DNA of 64,000 nt from Pigmentiphaga aceris (GTDB taxonomy: Bacteria; Pseudomonadota; Gammaproteobacteria; Burkholderiales; Burkholderiaceae_B). How positions within the stretch are numbered: position 1 is the stretch's first letter; each line of letters begins with the position of its first letter. Both the position numbers and the translations under genes were made by a program. The stretch is taken from assembly GCF_008119665.1 (NCBI RefSeq), contig NZ_CP043046.1:4278001-4342000 (forward strand), written 5' to 3'. Below the pieces are notes generated by a model. It saw only the letters and a list, made by a program, of their open reading frames with translations. It did no database searches and was not told the DNA's origin. This document shows positions 35,448 through 46,000 of the stretch, piece after piece.

Positions 35448-35470
35448 CACGGGTCGGCGGTAAACCCGTG
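35448..35470 (+). terminator. Weak hairpin after altronate dehydratase
   Basis: CACGGGT, loop of nine bases, ACCCGTG, directly after the stop codon, but without a T-run. It immediately precedes a good promoter for the next operon. Termination here is uncertain. Confidence 0.35.
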
Positions 35471-35498
35471 TTGACGTAGTCCGACCCATCATTAAAAT
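35471..35498 (+). promoter_or_regulatory. Sigma-70-type promoter candidate for the peptide transporter operon
   Basis: TTGACG, 16 bases, TAAAAT: a close match to the -35 and -10 consensus, 70 bases before the binding-protein start codon. A 6-base inverted repeat (GGTATC-N6-GATACC, 35511-35528) lies just downstream and could be an operator or leader stem. Confidence 0.55.
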
Positions 35499-35568
35499 CG
35501 CCGACTTTCCGGTATCGATCAAGATACCCGGGCCGGGCAGACCAGCTCGGCTTTTCTCGGAGTTCTCC

Positions 35569-37194
35569 ATGACGTTGCGCGTTACCCTCACGCTGATGAC
35601 CGCCACCCTCGGCGCCGCGGCTCTCCTGGCTGGCCCCGCCTCGGCCCAGACCCTCAAGATCGCGCTGTCAGCAGAGCCTACCGCCGCCGACCCGAACTAC
35701 CACAAGATGACGGCCAACGATGCCTTGTCCGCGCACGTGTACAACTCGCTGGTCGGCCGCGACGCCGATATGAAGCTCGTGCCGTCGCTGGCCACGAGCT
35801 GGAAGATCGTGGACGACACGACCTGGGAATTCAAGCTGCGCAACGACGTGAAGTTCTCCAACGGCAAGCCTTTCACCTCGGAAGACGTGCTGTTCACCAT
35901 CTGCCGCACCTTGAACAACGAGACCAACGTCTCGGCCTCGTACACCGACGTCACCAAGCGCATCGCCGACGTGCAGACGCCGGATGCCCACACCGTCATC
36001 ATCAAGACGATGGAGCCCCTGCCGCTCCTGCCCGCCGAGATGGCGCGTTCGCTGCCCATTCTGTGGAACGGCATCGTCGAACACGGCAAGCTGGTCTATG
36101 AACCCAAGAAGGGCTGCGGCGTAACCAGCCCTTGGCCCACCGTGGCGGATTTCAACAGCGGCAAGAACGCCATCGGCACCGGCCCCTACATGCTGAAGTC
36201 GTATGTGAAGGGCAGCGGCATCGAGCTGGTACGCAATGAAAACTACTGGGGACCGAAGCCCGAGTGGAAAGAGGTCAAGATGATTCCGGTGCCGAATGCC
36301 GGCCCGCGCCTGACCGGCCTGCTGTCGGGCGACTTCGATGTCATCGAGAATCCGGCCGCGCGCGACCTGCCGCGCATCAAAGAGAACCCCAAGTTCGCCT
36401 TCGTCGCCACGCCGTCCACCCGCCTGATCTTCCTGCAGCCTGATATCGCCCGCAATCCGAGCCCGCAGGTGAAGGCCGCCAACGGCGCCAACCCGCTGCA
36501 GGACGTGCGCGTGCGTCGCGCCATCTCGATGGCCATCGACCGCAAGACCATCACCTCGCGCATCATGGACGGCATGGCCACGCCGGCCTATCAATACATG
36601 CCCGACGGCATGTTCGGCGCGCTGCCCAAGGCGCCCGAGGTCAAGTACGACCCGGAAGGCGCGAAGAAGCTGCTGGCCGAGGCCGGTTATCCGAACGGCT
36701 TCGAGATGACCATCTCCTCGACCAACGACCGCTATATCAATGACGGCCAGGTGTCGCAGGCGGTTGCGCAGTACCTCTCGCGCGTCGGCATCAAGACCAA
36801 CGTCGATGCGGTCACCGCGTCCATCTACTTCCCGAAGCGCGCCAAGCGCGAGTACAGCTTCTCCATGGGTGGCTGGCCGTCGGAAACGGGCGAGGCCTCC
36901 GCCTTGTTCCAACTGTGGGTCGCCAGCCTGGACGCGCCCGCTTCGCTGGGCACCAGCAACTATGGCGGCTTCTCGAACGCCGATTTCGACAAGGTCTACC
37001 TGAAGGGCGCAGCCACGGTGGACGAAGCCGCCCGCAAGAAGCTGCTGGAGCAAGCCACGCAGATCGCGCTGGACAACGTGCCGCTGATCCCGCTGCACTT
37101 CGAAAGCACCAGCTGGGCTTTCCGCAAGGACCTGGCCTACGAAGGACGGCGCGACCAGTACACGCTGGCCACGTCGGTCACGAAAGCTAAGTAA
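35569..37194 (+). CDS. Peptide-type ABC transporter substrate-binding protein (family 5)
   Basis: A 541-residue periplasmic binding protein for the importer encoded downstream. Signal peptide residues 1-26 end GPASA before QTLKIAL. Family 5 features: VPSLATSWKIVDDTTWEFKLRNDVKFSNGKPFTSEDVLFT and later GTGPYMLKSYVKGSGIELVRNENYWG, then DVRVRRAISMAIDRKTI. Family members bind di- or oligopeptides, opines, nickel or sugars, so the substrate is open. The gene is followed by two hairpins that may reduce read-through into the permease genes. Confidence 0.92.
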   Translation: MTLRVTLTLMTATLGAAALLAGPASAQTLKIALSAEPTAADPNYHKMTANDALSAHVYNSLVGRDADMKLVPSLATSWKIVDDTTWEFKLRNDVKFSNGKPFTSEDVLFTICRTLNNETNVSASYTDVTKRIADVQTPDAHTVIIKTMEPLPLLPAEMARSLPILWNGIVEHGKLVYEPKKGCGVTSPWPTVADFNSGKNAIGTGPYMLKSYVKGSGIELVRNENYWGPKPEWKEVKMIPVPNAGPRLTGLLSGDFDVIENPAARDLPRIKENPKFAFVATPSTRLIFLQPDIARNPSPQVKAANGANPLQDVRVRRAISMAIDRKTITSRIMDGMATPAYQYMPDGMFGALPKAPEVKYDPEGAKKLLAEAGYPNGFEMTISSTNDRYINDGQVSQAVAQYLSRVGIKTNVDAVTASIYFPKRAKREYSFSMGGWPSETGEASALFQLWVASLDAPASLGTSNYGGFSNADFDKVYLKGAATVDEAARKKLLEQATQIALDNVPLIPLHFESTSWAFRKDLAYEGRRDQYTLATSVTKAK

Positions 37195-37206
37195 AAGCCC
37201 CGCACG

Positions 37207-37225
37207 ACGCCCACTGCGTGGGCGT
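37207..37225 (+). terminator. Intra-operon hairpin 1
   Basis: ACGCCCAC, loop TGC, GTGGGCGT followed by TCTGT: a perfect 8-pair stem 13 bases after the binding-protein stop. Such elements typically protect or partly terminate the binding-protein mRNA, which needs higher expression than the permeases. Confidence 0.55.
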
Positions 37226-37241
37226 TCTGTGGTGCCAAAGC

Positions 37242-37269
37242 GGCCCGCCGGCATTGCCTGCGGGCCTTT
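37242..37269 (+). terminator. Intra-operon hairpin 2 with short T-run
   Basis: GGCCCGC, 11-base loop, GCGGGCC, TTT, placed 6 bases before the permease ribosome binding site AGGAAGGA. It follows hairpin 1 by 16 bases, a double attenuator-like arrangement between binding protein and permease genes. Confidence 0.55.
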
Positions 37270-37291
37270 GCATTAGGAAGGAATCCATTTC

Positions 37292-38269
37292 GTGGCGTTA
37301 TTCATCCTGCGCAGACTGATCCAGAGTCTGTTTGTGCTCATCGCCGTCTCCGTGGTGGTGTTCTTCGCGGTCTATGCGGTGGGCGATCCCATCGAACTAC
37401 TGGTCAGCCCCGAGGCCAGCGTGGCCGACCGCCAAGCCATGATCGCGCGCCTAGGCCTCGACCTGCCCGTCTGGCAGCAATACCTGAGCTTCGCGTGGCG
37501 CGCGCTGCATGGCGATCTCGGCAACTCTTTCGTGCACGGCATCCCCGCCATCTCATTGATCGTGCAACGCATTCCCGCGACCTTCGAACTGGTCGTGGTG
37601 GCCATTTTCCTTACCTGTGCGATCGGTATCCCGCTAGGCCTGGTGGCGGGCCTGTACCGCGACGAACGCCTGGGGCGCGGCATCATGGCCACGTCCATCC
37701 TGGGCTTCTCCTTGCCCGGGTTCTGGCAAGGCATGATGCTGATCCTGCTGTTCGCGGTGTGGCTGGGCTGGCTGCCGGCGTCGGGCCGTGGAGACACGTC
37801 CGACGTACTCGGCGTGCCGCTCTCCTTCTTCACCGCCGATGGCTGGTCGCACATGATGCTGCCCGCCATCAACCTGGCGCTGGCCAACATCGCGCTGGTG
37901 CTGCGGCTCACCGCCTCCGGCGTGGTCGAGGCCCGCAGCCAGGACTACGTGAAATTCGCGCGCGCCAAGGGCGTCAAGCCCGGCCGCATCGTGCGCCGCC
38001 ATATCCTGCGCAACATCCTGATCCCGGTGGTGACCGTGATCGGCATGGAGTTCGGCTCGCTGATCGCCTACTCCACCATCACGGAATCGGTCTTTGCCTG
38101 GCCCGGCATGGGCAAGCTGCTGATCGACAGCGTCTACCAGCTCGACCGCCCGGTGGTGGTGGCCTACGTGATGCTGGTCACGCTGATCTTCGTCCTCATC
38201 AACCTGGTCGTCGACATTCTGTATGCGGTGCTCGATCCGCGCGTACAGCTGCTCGCGCCCGCCAAGTGA
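37292..38269 (+). CDS. Peptide-type ABC transporter permease (DppB type)
   Basis: A 325-residue inner-membrane permease with six predicted spans, beginning FILRRLIQSLFVLIAVSVVVFF. The binding-protein-dependent EAA motif region is VVEARSQDYVKFARAKGVKPGRIVRRHILRN, and the C terminus VVDILYAVLDPRV is typical of DppB. GTG start with AGGAAGGA ahead. It pairs with the next permease. Confidence 0.92.
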   Translation: MALFILRRLIQSLFVLIAVSVVVFFAVYAVGDPIELLVSPEASVADRQAMIARLGLDLPVWQQYLSFAWRALHGDLGNSFVHGIPAISLIVQRIPATFELVVVAIFLTCAIGIPLGLVAGLYRDERLGRGIMATSILGFSLPGFWQGMMLILLFAVWLGWLPASGRGDTSDVLGVPLSFFTADGWSHMMLPAINLALANIALVLRLTASGVVEARSQDYVKFARAKGVKPGRIVRRHILRNILIPVVTVIGMEFGSLIAYSTITESVFAWPGMGKLLIDSVYQLDRPVVVAYVMLVTLIFVLINLVVDILYAVLDPRVQLLAPAK

Positions 38270-38274
38270 AACCT

Positions 38275-39192
38275 ATGACGCCTTCAGATCCCGAGCGCGC
38301 ACGCACCATCGGTGCGCTTGCCGATACGCCCCGGCGCCGCGCCATCCTCAAGAAACTGCACCGCCGGCCAACGGTGCGTGGCTCCGTCATCGCGCTGCTG
38401 GCCCTGATCGTGGTGGTGATGGTGGCGCCGTTCTTCTCGCCGCAGAATCCCTACGACCTCGCCAACCTGAACCTGCTCGACGGCCGCCTTGCGCCGGGTT
38501 CGCAGATGATGGATGGGGGCACCTACTGGCTGGGCACCGACGACCAAGGCCGCGACATGCTCAGCGCCATCCTGCATGGCCTGCGCATCAGCGTCCTCGT
38601 GGGATTGACCACCGTGGTGCTGGCCACCACGATCGGCGCGCTGGTGGGCCTGGTGGCGGCCTACGCAGGCGGCTTCATCGATGCCATGCTGATGCGCGTC
38701 GTCGACTTCATCCTCGGCTTTCCCACCATCCTGGTGGCGTTGGTACTGCTGGCCATGCTGGGTCGGGGCATCGACAAGGTCATCCTGGCGCTGGTGATCG
38801 TGCAATGGGCGCATTACGCCCGCATCATGCGCGGCCGTGCCCTGCAGGAGCGCCATAAAGAGTACGTGGAGGCAGCCGCCAATCTGGGGTTCCCGGCCTG
38901 GCGCATCATGCTGTTCCATCTGCTGCCCAACTGTCTCGGGCCGGTGATGGTGTTCGCCACCATCCAGATCGCCGCGGCCATTGTGCTCGAAGCCACGCTG
39001 TCCTTCCTGGGCGTGGGCGTGCCGGTGACCGAGCCGTCGCTCGGCCTGCTCATCGCCAACGGCTTCCAATATCTGCTGTCGGGCGACTACTGGATCAGCA
39101 TGTTCCCCGGCCTGGCGCTGCTGCTGCTGATTCTCACCATCAACATCCTGGGCGACCGCCTGCGGGAAAGCCTGGATCCGCGAAACGCATGA
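38275..39192 (+). CDS. Peptide-type ABC transporter permease (DppC type)
   Basis: A 305-residue permease with the DppC features: a cytoplasmic N terminus, a first span (GSVIALLALIVVVMVAPFFS), the periplasmic LGTDDQGRDMLSAILHGLRIS motif, and the EAA loop YVEAAANLGFPAWRIMLFHLLPN. C terminus [14 protein letters not shown]. It starts 5 bases after the first permease's stop and overlaps the next ATPase gene by 4 bases. Confidence 0.92.
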   Translation: MTPSDPERARTIGALADTPRRRAILKKLHRRPTVRGSVIALLALIVVVMVAPFFSPQNPYDLANLNLLDGRLAPGSQMMDGGTYWLGTDDQGRDMLSAILHGLRISVLVGLTTVVLATTIGALVGLVAAYAGGFIDAMLMRVVDFILGFPTILVALVLLAMLGRGIDKVILALVIVQWAHYARIMRGRALQERHKEYVEAAANLGFPAWRIMLFHLLPNCLGPVMVFATIQIAAAIVLEATLSFLGVGVPVTEPSLGLLIANGFQYLLSGDYWISMFPGLALLLLILTINILGDRLRESLDPRNA

Positions 39193-40168
39193 ATGACGAA
39201 CTCTTGAAAGTACGCGGCCTGCGCACTGCCTTCCATACCGAAGCGGGCGCCTGGCCGGCGGTGGACGAGGTGGATCTCACGCTGCGCAAAGGCGAAATCC
39301 TCGGACTGGTCGGCGAATCCGGATCGGGCAAATCCGTGACCGGCTTTTCGCTGGTCGGCCTGATCGACCCGCCGGGCGAAGTGGTGGCCGGTGAAGTCGT
39401 CTTCGATGGCACCGACCTGCGCCAGCTGGACGAGGAAGGGCTGCGCCAACTGCGCGGCAACCGCATCGCCATGATCTTCCAGGACCCTCTGATGACGCTG
39501 AACCCGGTGCTGCGCATCGGCGAGCAGATGATGGAGGCCATCCAGACGCACGCCAAGGTATCGAACGCGGAGGCGCGCAAGCGTTGCCGCGACGCACTGG
39601 AGAAGGTGGGCATCGCATCGGCCGAGAGCCGGCTCGACAGTTATCCGCACGAGTTTTCCGGCGGCATGCGCCAGCGCGTGGCCATCGCCATCGCCATGCT
39701 GAACAACCCCGACCTGATCATCGCCGACGAGCCGACCACGGCGCTGGACGTCACCATCCAGGGCCAGATCCTGTATCGCATGCAGGAAATCTGTCGCACG
39801 CAGAACACGGCGCTGATCTGGATCACGCACGATCTGGGGGTGGTCGCCGAACTCGCCGACCGCGTGGCGGTGATGTATGCCGGCCGCATTGTCGAGACCG
39901 GGCCGGTGGAAGAGATCCTGAGCGCGCCGCGCCATCCGTACACGCAGGGCCTGCTGCAATCGATGCCTGGCATCGCGCAGCCCGGCACGCGTCTCCAGCA
40001 GATCAAGGGCATGGCACCCAGCCTCACGAAACGCCCCGCCGGCTGTGCCTTCAGCCCGCGCTGCCCGAACGTCATAGACCGCTGCACCGAGCAGGCCCCT
40101 GGCATCACCATCGAAGGATCGCGCAACTACCGCTGCTACGTGCCGATCGCCCGAGAGAGCATCCCCGT

Positions 40169-40172
<4 letters not shown>
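39189..40172 (+). CDS. Peptide-type ABC transporter ATPase (DppD type)
   Basis: A 327-residue ATP-binding subunit. Walker A is [17 protein letters not shown], the signature is [16 protein letters not shown], Walker B is [16 protein letters not shown], and the H-loop is [12 protein letters not shown]. The C-terminal oligopeptide-transport extension with cysteines ([15 protein letters not shown]) could bind an iron-sulfur cluster as in Dpp/Opp ATPases. It overlaps both its neighbours by 4 bases. Confidence 0.93.
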
Positions 40173-41173
<1,001 letters not shown>

Positions 41174-41200
41174 GCCCCTTCCTTGCCACGCCCACTCACC

Positions 41201-42088
41201 ATGAACAACATCGACAACATCGCCAACGGACTGGCCCAGGCCGGCCGCGCGGCCATCGCCTATACCGACGCAGCCAATCCCGATTGGCCGCTGACGCTGC
41301 ACACATACCGGCCCGCTGCCTACACGCCCGGCCGTCCCGTCGTGATCGTGCAGCACGGCGTGCTGCGCAATGGCGACGATTACCGCGACTTCTGGATGGA
41401 GGCCGCCGACCGGCACAATCTGTTGATCGTGGCCCCCACTTTCGGCAATGACATGTGGCCCGGCGTGGAGAGCTACAACAATGGCCGCGTATTCGCGGAG
41501 GACGGCAGCGTGCGTGAGCGCGAGCGCTGGACCTACGCCATCATCGAACGCGTGATCGCCGACTTGGTCGAAAGCGGGGTCGTCGCCGGGAAGGAGGTCT
41601 ACCTCTTCGGGCACTCCGCCGGCGGCCAGTTCGTGCACCGCCTGATGAGCAGCCAATCACATGCGCCGTTCACGGCGGTGGCCGCGGGCAACCCCGGCTG
41701 GTACACGCTGCCCACGCAGGACCACGCCTATCCGGAAGGCCTGGATGGCGTCGGCCTGGATGCGGGCCACGTCGAACGTCTGCTGGCCTACCCGCTGCTG
41801 ATCCTGGCCGGCGATCAGGACATCGTCACCGAAGATCCGCACCTGCCTTCCGAGCCCGCGGCCTTGCGCCAGGGACCGCATCGCTATTCGCGCGCGCACC
41901 ATTACTTCGAGGCGGGCCAGCGCGAGGCCGCGCGCCTGGGCGTGCCCTTCAACTGGCGTCTGCAGAGCGTGCCCGGTATCGGCCACGATGGCCGCGCCAT
42001 GTCGGCGGTATGCGCGAGCGTGTGGTTCGCCGGCGGCATGCCCGACGCGGCTACGATGGCGCAACTGGCAGGCTCCCGGGTGGCCTGA
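41201..42088 (+). CDS. Alpha/beta hydrolase of the transporter operon
   Basis: A 295-residue serine hydrolase. The nucleophile elbow is YLFGHSAGGQFVHRL; VVIVQHGVLRNGDDYRDFW forms the oxyanion region, LLILAGDQDIVTEDP the acid, and GIGHDGRAM the histidine. No signal peptide, so it acts in the cytoplasm, perhaps on the substrate the transporter brings in (an ester or amide). ATG at 41201 is preferred to TTG at 41183. It is 27 bases behind the ATPase gene and appears to belong to the inserted block. Confidence 0.83.
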   Translation: MNNIDNIANGLAQAGRAAIAYTDAANPDWPLTLHTYRPAAYTPGRPVVIVQHGVLRNGDDYRDFWMEAADRHNLLIVAPTFGNDMWPGVESYNNGRVFAEDGSVRERERWTYAIIERVIADLVESGVVAGKEVYLFGHSAGGQFVHRLMSSQSHAPFTAVAAGNPGWYTLPTQDHAYPEGLDGVGLDAGHVERLLAYPLLILAGDQDIVTEDPHLPSEPAALRQGPHRYSRAHHYFEAGQREAARLGVPFNWRLQSVPGIGHDGRAMSAVCASVWFAGGMPDAATMAQLAGSRVA

Positions 42089-42135
42089 GCGCCGTCCTGC
42101 GGCCCAGGCATTGACTCCGCTGGCGACGAAGCCAT

Positions 42136-42219
42136 GCTTCGGGCGCACTCAGCCAGAGTGAACGGAACGGACTGGGCGACAACGAATTCCTGCCCTGGCA
42201 ACTGGGCGCGGTGATGTAA
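42136..42219 (+). pseudogene. Remnant of a second altronate dehydratase gene 3' end (28 codons incl. stop)
   Basis: This stretch copies the end of uxaA (35361-35444). Over the last 69 bases 65 match; in the 15 before that, 10 match, and the reading frame stays open: residues ASGALSQSERN then GLGDNEFLPWQLGAVM and TAA, versus ASGAPSKSEQN in the intact gene. Upstream of 42136 similarity stops. Several differences are synonymous or conservative, so the copy diverged while still coding. It marks the right border of the transporter block. Confidence 0.85.
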
Positions 42220-42267
42220 GCCTGTAGGTCCATCAATTTGCAAGCAGCCTCTTACCCAGGCCACCAA

Positions 42268-42300
42268 GGGCGTTCCGCAACCAGCCGAACGCCCTTTTTT
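42268..42300 (+). terminator. Rho-independent terminator
   Basis: GGGCGTTC, 11-base loop, GAACGCCC, TTTTTT: a perfect 8-pair stem plus six T, 49 bases after the uxaA remnant. It is probably the original terminator of the sugar-acid operon, and now also ends the transporter operon. Confidence 0.88.
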
Positions 42301-42476
42301 CGTCCAGGCCAATCGTCTGCCTGCGCAATCCCTACGACGAACTGTCTTTTCTCGCCGACATACTATGGAACTCATCGGCGCGTGACGGTACTTACTGTCT
42401 TGGCTGCGTCGATAAGCGCTGCCCCTGCATTTCGCTCCCCTTGCAAGATGCCTGTCATACCGAGGAAAAGCACACC

Positions 42477-42983
42477 ATGTCGTTTCGCGATTCGATCAAT
42501 CAATGGCTTGCCGGTCTGGATGCACCGGCGGGCGTGAACCTGGTTCTGGATGAGGCTGGCGCGCTCGGCCTGGCCTTGGCCGATGGCAAGGTGCTGACAC
42601 TCGAAGTCGAGGAAGACAGCGGCATGGTGCACATGCACGTAGGCCTGCAGCGCTTGCCCAACGACGGCACCCGCGCCCTCGTGATTGAAGAGGCGTTGGC
42701 GCTGAATCTGTTCACCCGTGCCACCCAGGGCGCAACGCTGGGCCTGGATCGCGGCAGCGACAGCCTGATCCTGTCCCTGTCCCGCGACATTGCCTCGCTC
42801 GACCATACGGGTTTTGCCACCTTGCTGGCAGCTTTTGCAGAAACGGCGGAAGACCTGCAGGCCCGCTTGAACGAGGTCGGCGCACCCGGGAAGTCCGCTG
42901 CACCAGCACCATCGACGGCTTCGGTGCCCCCTGTTCCACAGCCGTTTTTCAACGACCACACCGACCCGCGTTTCCTCGCCTGA
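42477..42983 (+). CDS. CesT-family type III secretion chaperone
   Basis: A 168-residue protein with the class I type III chaperone fold: FRDSINQWLAGLDAPAGVNLVLDEAGALGLAL (first helix and strands), VLTLEVEEDSGMVHMHVGLQRLP, ALNLFTRATQGATLGLDRGSDSLILSLSRD and the C-terminal helix FATLLAAFAETAEDLQARLNEV. A proline-rich tail follows. Such dimers bind one effector and deliver it to the secretion machine. It is placed 23 bases before the giant effector-like gene, as chaperone-effector pairs usually are. GAGGAAAA precedes ATG at 42477. No type III apparatus gene is in the window. Confidence 0.82.
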   Translation: MSFRDSINQWLAGLDAPAGVNLVLDEAGALGLALADGKVLTLEVEEDSGMVHMHVGLQRLPNDGTRALVIEEALALNLFTRATQGATLGLDRGSDSLILSLSRDIASLDHTGFATLLAAFAETAEDLQARLNEVGAPGKSAAPAPSTASVPPVPQPFFNDHTDPRFLA

Positions 42984-43006
42984 ACACGCAAGAAGGATAG
43001 TCGACC

Positions 43007-46000
43007 ATGCCTGCTGGCCTGAACCTGCCCAAACCGTCGTTCAGCACGACGGCCAATGTCTACTCCCCTATCGGTGCAAGCGGTGACCCCCTGTCGGGTG
43101 CGGTCAAAAGCCTGCCGGGTGCAATCGCCGGCAAGCTCAAGGGCTTGTGGCAGAGCATCCGCGGTACCGCAAAACCCGAACGCAGTGTCGTCGACGCCGG
43201 GCCGGGCGACTACCGCCTGCAACGCAAGGGCCAGACGGGTTATCAGCGGCTCAACATTCTGGACAAGGCTCCACCACGGCCACAGGCTACCTACGCCAGC
43301 CCGGAAGGTGCCCGGGTGCGGGTGGTGCCCTCGCGCGCGGAACAGAGTGCGCCGGGGTCGGCTGTGGGGACATCGGCAACGGGCACATCGGTAACAGGCA
43401 TAAGCACCAGCACCTCGACGGTCGCACCGACGGGGGGATCGGCATCGGGATCTGTTGCACCCACGACCGACCGCGCCGCACTGGACACCTTGATCGCTCG
43501 GGTTCTGACACCGGCGACGGCCCCCGCCACATCAGCAACCGCCCCCACCGCAACGCGCTCGATCAGCGAAGCATTCGACAGGCTGGTGACCAGCAGCGCC
43601 AACCGGCGCACCCAGGAAGCCGAGGTACTCGCCGATATCGATCAACTGGTTCGCCTTGCCGATGCGCAAGGCGAGTCGCTTCGGCCACAGCCCGGCCAGC
43701 CCCGCAGCGAGGCATCAAAAGCCTTCGACATGCTGGTCGGCAAACTGATGACCGTGAACGTGGGCGCAAGCGGTGCCGTGCTGCAAAAGCTCGCGGCCAG
43801 CGACGGCTCTGCTGCCGGCATGAGCAGCGCGGCATACCGCCATGCAGCCGGCCCGCAAGCTTCAGGAAGTGGTGCGCCCAGCGCCAAGCTCAAGCTTGAA
43901 GTGGCCGATCGCCTGCTGGGACATGCCAGCCGCTACGACCCACCCGCGCACGAACTGGCAGACTTGTCCCCGGGTGATCGACGCGTGCTGAAGACATCCC
44001 GGCTGCGAGAGTCAGAGCGCGACACCGGGGACACGCTTGCCACCGCCACCAAGAGCATCGGCGATAGCGTGCTGGCTCTGCATCGCGCGGGCATTCTGGA
44101 TGCCGATGTCCTGAAGCCGCTTGCCAGCTTCCCCCCGCTGGCGACGCAGACCCACAGCAAACAGCGCTCAGACCAGATCGCCGCACTGCCGGTGATGGCC
44201 GAACTGCTTGCCGCAGCGGTCGAAGGCAACCCCGGGGTCATCAACCTGCTGACAGCGGGTGACAGCCGCCATGACGCCGTGGCGGTGAAGCTGAAAACCA
44301 TCGACATGCCCGAGGGCAGCGAAGTGCGCCAGCAGACCGTGCTGCGCCACACCTTGTCGCGCGCCAAGCATGAACTGGCGCAAGCCTGGACGCAGCAGGA
44401 AAAAGTCAGCCGCATCACTGGCTCGGACCAGGCACTGGGTGGATTCGGCAGGCTTGGCACCCGTACAGGTCAGGTCATTAACCCAGGCGGCAGCGACCAA
44501 TTGCGGGTCAATGCGCAATTGTTGCGCGTCCTGCGCGAAGGCCCGTCTCGCGATGTGGCCGCCCGTGAAGCATCGGCGCGCCAGGGCGCAGGCATCCAGA
44601 CAGACGCACGTGCAGGAAAAGACGTGAATCTGCTGATCGCCCAGGTGATGTTGCTGCAAAAGCATGTAGATGCCATGGAAGGCGGCGGCACGCTGCAGGC
44701 ACGAAAAGATCAGCTTGTCCGGGACGCCTCTGCCCTGCCCCAGGCCTTGCAGGAAAAGCTTGGCGATGCATTGAGCGCCAGTGCACTTGCCCTGGGCGAG
44801 CGTCCCGGCGTCATTGCGCTTGGTCTGTCCACGCCCCGGCATCTTGATCTGCTGAAACAGGCCTTTGCTGCCGAGCGCGACCACGAGGAAGCACTGGGCG
44901 CACGCACGCGTCTGAACAGCGCAGACCAAGCCGTCAGCACTCAGGCGCAACGTGACCTGACAGGCGCACATGGCGTCTATACCGGGCTGGTGAAGGACAT
45001 GAACGCGGTGCCGGACAGTGCGCCATCAAGCGCGCCGCTGACATCTTCTGGCCGACTCGACGCCGTCATCGACCAGCGTGCCGCAAGCGCTGCGCAGGCA
45101 CGTGACCAGCTGGCAAGCGCCCTTGGGTGCGATGACCTCAGCACGGCCGACATTCGTTCACTCGGCACGGTATTGCAAGGCATCGACGGCGTGCAACGCG
45201 CCGAGCAAGATGTGCGCCACGCAGCCGAAGACGGTGCCCTTGGCCTGAGCGACAAGGACTTCGCTGAAATGGGCTTCAGTCCTGAAGAGACGGCGCAGGT
45301 CAAACAGGAACTGAGCGGACAGCTTGGCCAGCCAATCGAAGCCCTGTTCCACCAAGGACTGCGTTCCACCGCCGATGCGGCAAAAGTCACCGACGCCGTC
45401 AACAATGGCATCAACAGACTGTTCGTCAAAGGCACGTCTGCGCTGACGCAAGGCACCATGCGCGACGTCGCCAAGGCCTTCCCCGAAACGGCAGCACGCC
45501 AGTACATCGCGTCGGTGCTAGCCCTTGCTCACCCCGTCGTGGGCGGGGCCGCCCAGGCAAGTTCGCGCCAGGTATTCAGCGGTGTATTTGGCGATGCTCT
45601 GTCTGCGCCAGACCGGCCGCTGGGCCGCCTGATGCAGCGCACCGGCATGCAGGTTGCCACGGCACAGACCGCCATGACCAGACTGGTGGGCGAACTGTCG
45701 GACCTGGACACCGGGGCTGCCGTTGCCCGCAAGGTGCTGGACCAAGTCAGCACGCCATCGCGCAAGTTCGACCCCGGCTCGGATTCTGCCAAGGTCAATG
45801 CCACGCGTCTGAAAGCCGCTGGCGACACGCTGGACACGCTGGATCAGGTAACCGCTTCCATCACTGCCGCGCAACAAGACCTGGCCGTTCTGGATGGCGA
45901 AGCGCAGGGCAAGCGAATACCCGTCGCAGGACAGGTTGCCGCCGACACCTTGGCCGCAAATACCAGCCATCAGGAAGTGCAGCGCTTGCAAGCCGATGTG

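Noticed and set aside
42367..42395. GGAACT upstream of the chaperone gene, resembling the -35 part of an HrpL-type promoter
   Set aside because: No CCACNNA-like element follows at the right distance, and no TTCG-N16-TTCG box was found either.
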